Below, one piece after another: positions 58,020 to 64,000 of a DNA stretch of 64,000 nucleotides (positions are counted from its first letter, which is position 1; every line of letters begins with the position of its first letter). The stretch lies in NCBI GenBank assembly GCA_014607495.2, contig CP053172.1, forward strand, positions 6,152,888 to 6,216,887, written 5' to 3'. Source of the DNA: Carposina sasakii (lineage: Eukaryota; Arthropoda; Insecta; Lepidoptera; Carposinidae). A program made the translations under genes and the position numbers. The notes below the pieces were generated by a model. It saw only the letters and a list, made by a program, of their open reading frames with translations. It was not told the origin of the DNA and searched no databases.

Positions 58020-58140
58020 TTAGATAATTTTCACGGCGGCTCTCATTGGTGGAATGCATAATCGTTAGGTAATTTCCCGGCCGGTGATTGGTCGAGACGG
58101 CAAGCCACGCCCCCTTTTCCACTGTTAGCCTGTGTTAGGA
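58020..58140 (-). promoter_or_regulatory. Candidate promoter of the bZIP gene
   Basis: Read on the minus strand this holds a GC/CACC-type box (AAGGGGGCGTGGC), two CCAAT boxes (GACCAATCACC and CACCAATGAG) and CGGCCGGGAAATT, about 1.1 kb upstream of the first coding exon and outside any repeat I could recognise. Confidence 0.35.
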
Positions 58141-58469
58141 GTCACTTATGACATTGTCCGTAATGGTGTGCTTTGAATTGTTAATGAAGAATCGTTAGCT
58201 ATTAGGTTCTTAGTGTGTCGAGGTTTTTGTTTCATATCATTTATAAATTAATTTAAGTATAGGCGTAAGTGAGTTCGACTAATACCTTTAGTACCCAAAG
58301 TCAACCTCACCTGCCCGTGGTGCACCCTGCTATTTAACGGACGAGGCTCTGACGATAACACCTATTTAGAATGACACTGGATTCGTTACCGGTCGCTAGA
58401 TTGTTGTATTTTTGCCCGAAAAGCGGCGGTAGGCTCACCCCTTACTACGTGAGGCTTAATAATAATAAT

Positions 58470-59150
58470 AATAATAAGCCCGCAGGGCAGCTTGTGGCGA
58501 GCTGTTGGGAGGTAGCGTTCCCACGGACCTGAAGTGCTCCCGGGGGAAGACCCTGTTCCTCATCGCCGGCGCCGGAGTGAAGTCTGACGAGGAACAGTTC
58601 CCCCACCTCTGCCTTGCCTCCGCCAGCCGGGTAGAGTGGAGTCGCGAGAGCTATGACAGCTCGAGGGTGGACGTGCCCGTCAGTAAGTGGCGAGTTGGCT
58701 TCGGTTTAAAGTCCAGGGGCACCTCTCCACCCTAGCCGCTCACCAAATGTTGCCCCCTTTGTCGCTCCGTGCGTGCGGCCGTTTCAGGGGGCCCATGAAA
58801 TGAGTCGGCGAGTCACCGCCTGCCACCAAACAATTATGAGACTTGGTTGTAATGGCAGGCGTCCGTTAGTCTCCTTCAATAGCCCAGTTACCCAACCCCA
58901 CCCAATATTCAGCCTCATAGCCCATGACCTTTGTTTCCATCGCATGACATAGATCTGCACTCCAATAGTCTTGCACATGGCGGGGACCATCGCCGGGTGT
59001 ATCATATTGTGCGGTCGGCGATGGTATCCGCCATGTGTATCCCACACCATATTAAAAGTTCTCCAAAAAGGGCCTCTACATCTTGGCCACGGCCCGATGC
59101 ACGCCTCTCAAAGGACCGGGACTCTGTAGTCCCGTGAATTTAAACAGAGA
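58470..59150. repeat. GC-rich unclassified segment
   Basis: Unusually GC-rich for this window. A 76-codon open frame at 58505-58735 shows no family resemblance and no start or splice context. It is followed by TGAAATGAGTCGGCGAGTCA and ACAACCAAGTCTCAT-type sequence in reverse that looks like a retroelement 3' region, then a T/A-rich tail. Confidence 0.35.
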
Positions 59151-60204
59151 TACAATAATAATAATTCATTTATTTGGCCACAATAATATTTTACATTACA
59201 TAGTTTGCTCTCTAGCCCCACACTAGGATACCCTGTGTCGTGGGATATCGTCGTGGAATAGGCTAACTGGTGAAAAGTGAGTGTTTATTTTGCACACTTC
59301 TGCCCAACCACTTACTGCCACCCCTCAGACATTCAGATAAAGCATTTTTATCTATAGGTTGTGTGATTATTTGCTAACTGTAATTTTTCTATTAATGAAC
59401 ACACGTAAGAATGTACCATTAAAAAACGTGTGCACACTAAAAACCTTTTAACCACCAATATGGCGCGTCATAATTGTCACTTACTGACGTGTAGCGATAG
59501 AACGTGGTAGAATAGAGCGGAGGAGGGGTAGAGCCGGTATTAATATAAAATCTTTGGATTGATTGCGTTTATATCGTCCTTACCAGTCATCCTTCAGGAT
59601 CAGCGGAAGATCAGCGCAATTTAAATATTGCATATAGGTGCTGAGCTGGGACCATTTTGCGACATTTGTATATTACTCTTTTAATATTTGTAATCTTAAC
59701 TTGATTTTATTATTATGTGTACAACTAATGTTGCAAATAAATAAATTTTGATTTGAGTTGATTTGATCCTGTAGGTAGACAGTCAAATCAACTTTGTTGT
59801 GCTGATGCGAGGTTTCATTAGAATACATCAGCTGCATCTCCTTCTGTGCATGTAGTAAGAGTCGACTAAGGAACTCAACTAGCTAGCAACTTATCACTGA
59901 TCATTAACATCTGTCCCAGCTATAAAACGTGGCTGTGGGATCCCCTTTATGATCCTGCAGTTCTGGCTACCCCCGTTTCGGGTACAAAGTCGTGTGTATG
60001 TATGTATGTATGTAACTTTGTCCAGTATCCCCAGGCGACTAAGTCCCAGCTGCATCTGAGTCCCACAAATCGCGAAGGTTTTGAATTTCAATATGAAAGG
60101 CGCTGCTGCCCACCTCACAGAGACCCTTAATCGCTTCTTGCGCTACCCATGAGCAGACATGGGATGGTGCGAATAGCATCTTTTGGTCCACACCACAACG
60201 AAAA

Positions 60205-60594
60205 TACAAGATGATTTTTGGTCGTCAACGTTCCCGAAAACTACGGAATCTCCTCATCATCACGATCATTTTTCTCCATGGAAGCATACCTGGGAAGTGT
60301 CTGGTTTCCAAGATATTAAGGTCCAAAGTTGAGTAAATAGATTGCGTTTTTTTGCATAAATGCACATAGACGCGCGTAGTAAGATTTTTTTCACGAGAAA
60401 TAATTCATATCTGTCTATGATAAAACTAGTATAAACACTGGACACTATAAATTTCACCCGATGAAGTAATAAAAAATAAAATAAAAAAATGTACATCGTT
60501 TCCCAGCATTTTTTTAGCATAAACTTACTTTATTTGATGTATAGAGTACATAACATACCCTTCGTTAAAGATGGCAACGAAAAAACATCCTGTA
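60205..60594. mobile_element. MITE-A copy upstream of the bZIP gene
   Basis: TACAAGATGATTTTTGG to ACATCCTGTA. Confidence 0.78.
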
Positions 60595-61077
60595 TATTAA
60601 ATTTGGTCTTCTCTACATATTTCTGTAACCTTTGGAAATTGTCCTACACGATAGTAAATTTCTGATCTATACCTACACGCGTTCTATAGCAATCGAACCG
60701 AGGCTTTTCCTCGCAATCTCGATCATTAATTTTAGGTATGTGTACTAGAGATCACCCGCGACTCTGTCCATCTATATTAAGTTGGGCGCAGGCCACACAC
60801 AAATGGCGTCGAGCACGGTCATAGTACGGGCGACTTCGTATTTCATTCCAATTTTAAACCAAATGAAATTTATATTTTTAGAATTTATATATTTAGAGTT
60901 TATATAGAATTTATATATTTATATTTAACAATTTATTTATTCATGTCCACGCTCCAGCCACGACATTCCGTATATCCTAAATTGCGCTTTATTTCCATGC
61001 ACTTGGTATAAAATTTAAATGGAATAGGAAGCCACCCGTGCTATGCCTTAGGTACATTGAAATAAGTTCATAATCAT

Positions 61078-61635
61078 AAAAGTCCTTTGATAGCCCAATG
61101 GTAAAGACACGCGTCTAGGGTTACCATATCTCAGAATTTGTCCTGACTTCGGACGGATTTTTCGACTTTTCTCAGGATTGCGGCCGGATGCTGCACATCT
61201 CGTGGTATCTCAGGATTTTTAAAGATCTCTTTAATTAAAAGTTAAACCAACTAACTATAATCTTCTTTTGGTAATAATTGAACAGTTAAAGTCTATACTT
61301 ATTTATCCAAGTGAAACAAACTAAAAATACTTAATCTTTTGGTAACAACCCCGCCCCGCCGCGCCGCTTCGAGTGCGATGTGCAAGTTGCAACGCGTGAG
61401 CTAGATCCGCAGTGTATAATACTATAATAATACGTTTTTGAGAGAAAATTTTTAAGCTGTATAAAATCTCAGGACTTTTCCATGGAAATCAAGCCTTTTC
61501 TCCGGTCTTTTGATTTTTTCATCTGGTAACCCTAGACGCGTCTCTCAGTTGGAAGGCGTGTACTGTGACGTAGGTTCAATCCCAGTGAATTTATTTAATG
61601 TACGGATTTAGTGTCAGGCAGACCGGCCGCAAAAC
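61078..61635 (+). repeat. tRNA-derived SINE (type 3), split by a hAT-like MITE
   Basis: GATAGCCCAATGGTAAAGAC (box A-like) before the insertion and GTAGGTTCAATCCCAG (box B) after it. Another copy lies inverted at 15905-16022. Confidence 0.65.
61105..61536. mobile_element. hAT-like MITE inserted in a tRNA-derived SINE
   Basis: Terminal repeats TAGGGTTACCA and TGGTAACCCTA; a flanking ACGCGTC duplication on both sides (8 bp with one mismatch). The host SINE resumes after it. Boundaries to within a few bases. Confidence 0.7.
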
Positions 61636-61987
61636 AAACCCAAATCTTTGCCAATAATAATATGAGTTTCAAAAGAAACCATATTGCGCCGACCTCGTAA
61701 ATAATGGCATAAGGGCAGGAAAATGACGATGAACGGGTGAATCATAAAGGTCTGTTTATGTTATTTGATTCCGTTCTCCTCAATCCTACTAAAAAAACGT
61801 CACTTACACAATGCCTGTGCTGATGCAAATCTTCACTAGAATACATCAGCTGCATCTCCTTCCGTGCATGTCGTAGTGTCGACTAAGGAACTCAGGGGCT
61901 TACGATGATGCCTATAGGGTTTCCTTCGTAATCCTGGAGGAGGTATACTTCCAGCAGTGTACTGAAATAGCTGATTGTACGCTGTAC

Positions 61988-62024
61988 CATAGAGGAATAA
62001 AAGACTAATCTTATTCCTCTATGG
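61988..62024. repeat. Minimal hairpin sharing the 4.2 kb element's ends
   Basis: CCATAGAGGAATAA and TTATTCCTCTATGG are separated by only ~9 bp: the termini of the 4167 family with no body. Confidence 0.65.
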
Positions 62025-62099
62025 CTGTACACTGTTTGTTAAACAAGATTATACTTACCGTAAATACTTACCTAAGTACCTGTTAGTAAATATAATACT

Positions 62100-62262
62100 C
62101 TAATGAAAGAATTTTCTATAAAATATTAATAAGAAAATGAAAAAAATCTTCACCCGAGTGAGATGAACTCACGACCACTCGCAAACCGTGCTTTCGCTCT
62201 AACCAACTGAGCTATCGGGTCAATTAACTCGGACGACGAATTTTACCATCTCTTTTAAATTA
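62100..62262 (-). repeat. tRNA-derived SINE (type 1 variant)
   Basis: Same tail as type 1 but with a different tRNA-like head: GATAGCTCAGTTGGTTAGAG (box A). It may be a head-swapped relative. Confidence 0.65.
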
Positions 62263-62600
62263 CATTTTTTTTTCCGCAATATCACTTACTTAGCTACTTC
62301 ATTACGTACTAATATTTATTTTAAGGCATTTAACACCAACCCCCGCACGCCACCCTTGTAGAATAGCCCTTAGGTACCACGTGGGAAGCGCTGCGTGTGC
62401 CAACAATTACGAAGGTTAACCCTTCGTCCCTGTGCAGTGATAGGTCATGTCAGCTAGTCAAAGGGCCTGGTCAAAAGACCAACGCAGCTGTTCTTTTTCG
62501 CCATTTTCTTGAATATTCCCAATGGTTTTGTTTCAGACGCCAGATTGAGTATCTGTGACCAAGACTGTCTATTAGACTCTCCCATTACTGCGTGGGACTT
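62263..62600. other. Unclassified stretch
   Basis: No ORF or known repeat was recognised; moderately GC-rich at 62340-62480. Confidence 0.3.
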
Positions 62601-62609
62601 CCCTAATAG

Positions 62610-62705
62610 GTTTTATTTTTATTCACACACTTCACAACACATCAACTTAGTCCCACATTAAAACCGATGGTCTTGTGTCGTGGGTACTAAGCAACGGTAT
62701 ATAAA
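62610..62705 (-). repeat. Type 2 SINE fragment cut by a transposon
   Basis: The SINE tail runs to GGTATATAAA and is interrupted by the terminal repeat of the element starting at 62706. Confidence 0.7.
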
Positions 62706-64000
62706 TGTCGTGGCTATATCGTAAAATTGTTCATTTCATGAAATAGTCGCATTTCATGAAGTGGCCAATTCAATTTGACCACATCGTTAAATCGTCCACA
62801 TTTCACGATTTTGTTGGGTCCGTGGATTACGTCCACAGTGGTCGACGCGCATGTGGCCGACGCCACCGATTTCGTTTTAGTGTGATAAAATTGATAAGAA
62901 ACAATCTTTGATCAAATTATGTAAAGACAGGCACAAAATTGTTTGTGCGAATACCTACATTAAAATATTAATTTTAATATTTTATATCAAAAGTGCCTTC
63001 ACAGAAATAGTGTTGCAAGTTTTGTATTTCTTTTATAGCCTTTTTTGACATAAATACAATTCTTTTGCCGTTTTCATTGTGATCAACTAGCAAATGTTTC
63101 CGAAACTTTTCAGGGATAATGACATCAGTTGGGTTGGTAAATCGTGTCTTTTCTACGTTTAAAGATTTGTTTAGACTGGAATTTTCTCATCAAACCCTTT
63201 AGATATTTTGCGTTATCTTCTATTTAGGTATTTAAAAATATTTTATAATTATGACACATATATTACTATCACACTAAACAATTTACTTAGATTACTTAAT
63301 GTTTTTATATTATGAGTGTACACATAATATTAAGGCTGTTTAAATATTGGTCACTAAATGATTTTTTCGTTAACTGTACTTGGTGCAAATGGAGTCAATT
63401 CTGAGAAATAATATTGTTATAAAAATTATTAGAATCAGTGGCGTCGGCCACATGTGCGTCGACCACTGTGGACGTAATCCACGGACCCATTTTGTCATCC
63501 ACGTTTGGCCAAATCGTATTAATAGGGTGTCCATAAAATCCAGAATGAGCTTATTTATGGTAACGGTATGATTTTTTTGCTATAAATATCACAATATAAT
63601 ATTTAAAAAACATAATAGGCTTTACAAAAGCCATTCGCTTCTGGCATATTTTTCATAGTTATTTGTCATAGTCTAACCTAACCTATCGTAATCTAAGATT
63701 TTTGTTTAACAATGTTATTATAAACCACCATTAAGTCTAACATACATTATACAATATAACACCCTATCCGTGGACTTCTTCTGCATAGTCACCCTACTCT
63801 ACTTAATTTTTTTTATAACCTCAAAAGAAAAATCCGCCATCTTTACACATAAACAAAGCGCTTGCAGCGCCTCTACCGGTGATTCATGTAACTATTTTAC
63901 GATTTACGATCGATTATGATCAATAATCTTGACCACTTCATGAAATGATCGCGTGTTTAGTTGCCCATATCGAGGAACGATTTTTATCATTGATCTGCCC
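62706..64000. mobile_element. Second copy of the TTTCATGAAATGGTC element, runs off the window
   Basis: Inverted relative to 10878-11676, same terminus and body; interrupted by a 675 bp element and itself inserted in a type 2 SINE. Confidence 0.8.
62815..63489. mobile_element. 675 bp nested element with ~52 bp terminal inverted repeats
   Basis: Ends TGGGTCCGTGGATTACGTCC and GGACGTAATCCACGGACCCA; the inverted repeats differ at one visible base over ~52. A 6 bp duplication TTTTGT lies at 62809-62814 and 63490-63495. The intact copy at 11.5 kb confirms the empty site. No transposase ORF. Confidence 0.88.

Larger units (their letters stand above)
59150..62100. other. Intergenic DNA right of the bZIP gene
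   Basis: No exon was recognised on either strand. It contains a MITE-A (60205-60594), a SINE/hAT nest (61078-61635) and dispersed repeat fragments. Confidence 0.45.

Noticed and set aside
58505..58735. 76-codon ORF as a gene
   Set aside because: No family resemblance, no splice or start context, and it lies in a repeat-like GC-rich segment.

Overview
The window reads as a nuclear genome segment of a moth or butterfly (Lepidoptera). It holds intron-rich protein genes of insect type, and its introns are packed with short non-autonomous transposons, tRNA-derived SINEs and non-LTR retrotransposon pieces of a lepidopteran kind. All gene assignments come from translating exons and recognising families from memory; no search was run.

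Four host genes can be followed exon by exon with matching splice phases. (1) Minus strand, 25541 down to 595: mitochondrial Hsp70 (mortalin, HSPA9/Hsc70-5), 13 coding exons giving about 551 residues; the last ~130 residues lie beyond the left edge. (2) Plus strand, 26679-32207: V-ATPase accessory subunit S1/Ac45, six exons, 442 residues, head-to-head with HSPA9 across ~1.1 kb. (3) Plus strand, 35138-41740: a secreted clip-domain serine protease homologue in eight visible exons that has lost the catalytic His and Ser; its first exon was not found. (4) Minus strand, 56963 down to 45122: a compact four-exon, 159-residue bZIP transcription factor of the giant/ces-2/PAR group, whose coding sequence is split into pieces too short to stand out as open frames.

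The rest is mostly mobile DNA. HSPA9 intron 3 holds a nearly full-length, decayed jockey-type retrotransposon (17520-22403) bounded by an unusually long ~75 bp direct repeat. A second, 5'-truncated reverse transcriptase gene lies antisense at 54376-55612. Several short inverted-repeat families recur, including a ~385 bp MITE (family A), a hairpin-like ~265 bp MITE (family B), a ~800 bp element carrying TTTCATGAAATGGTC sub-repeats, a fold-back family, hAT-type elements with 8 bp target duplications, and a 121 bp element seen five times, always in HSPA9 and in one orientation. A 58 bp minisatellite fills an intron of the protease homologue.

The most notable pattern is how closely mobile DNA presses on splice sites: at least four HSPA9 exon borders and one bZIP acceptor have an element within about 10-20 bp. 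The right end (57-64 kb) shows no coding exon, only a candidate promoter for the bZIP gene and nested transposons. No obviously new biochemical system was found; the interest lies in transposon-exon architecture, unclassified short elements, and the catalytically dead protease.
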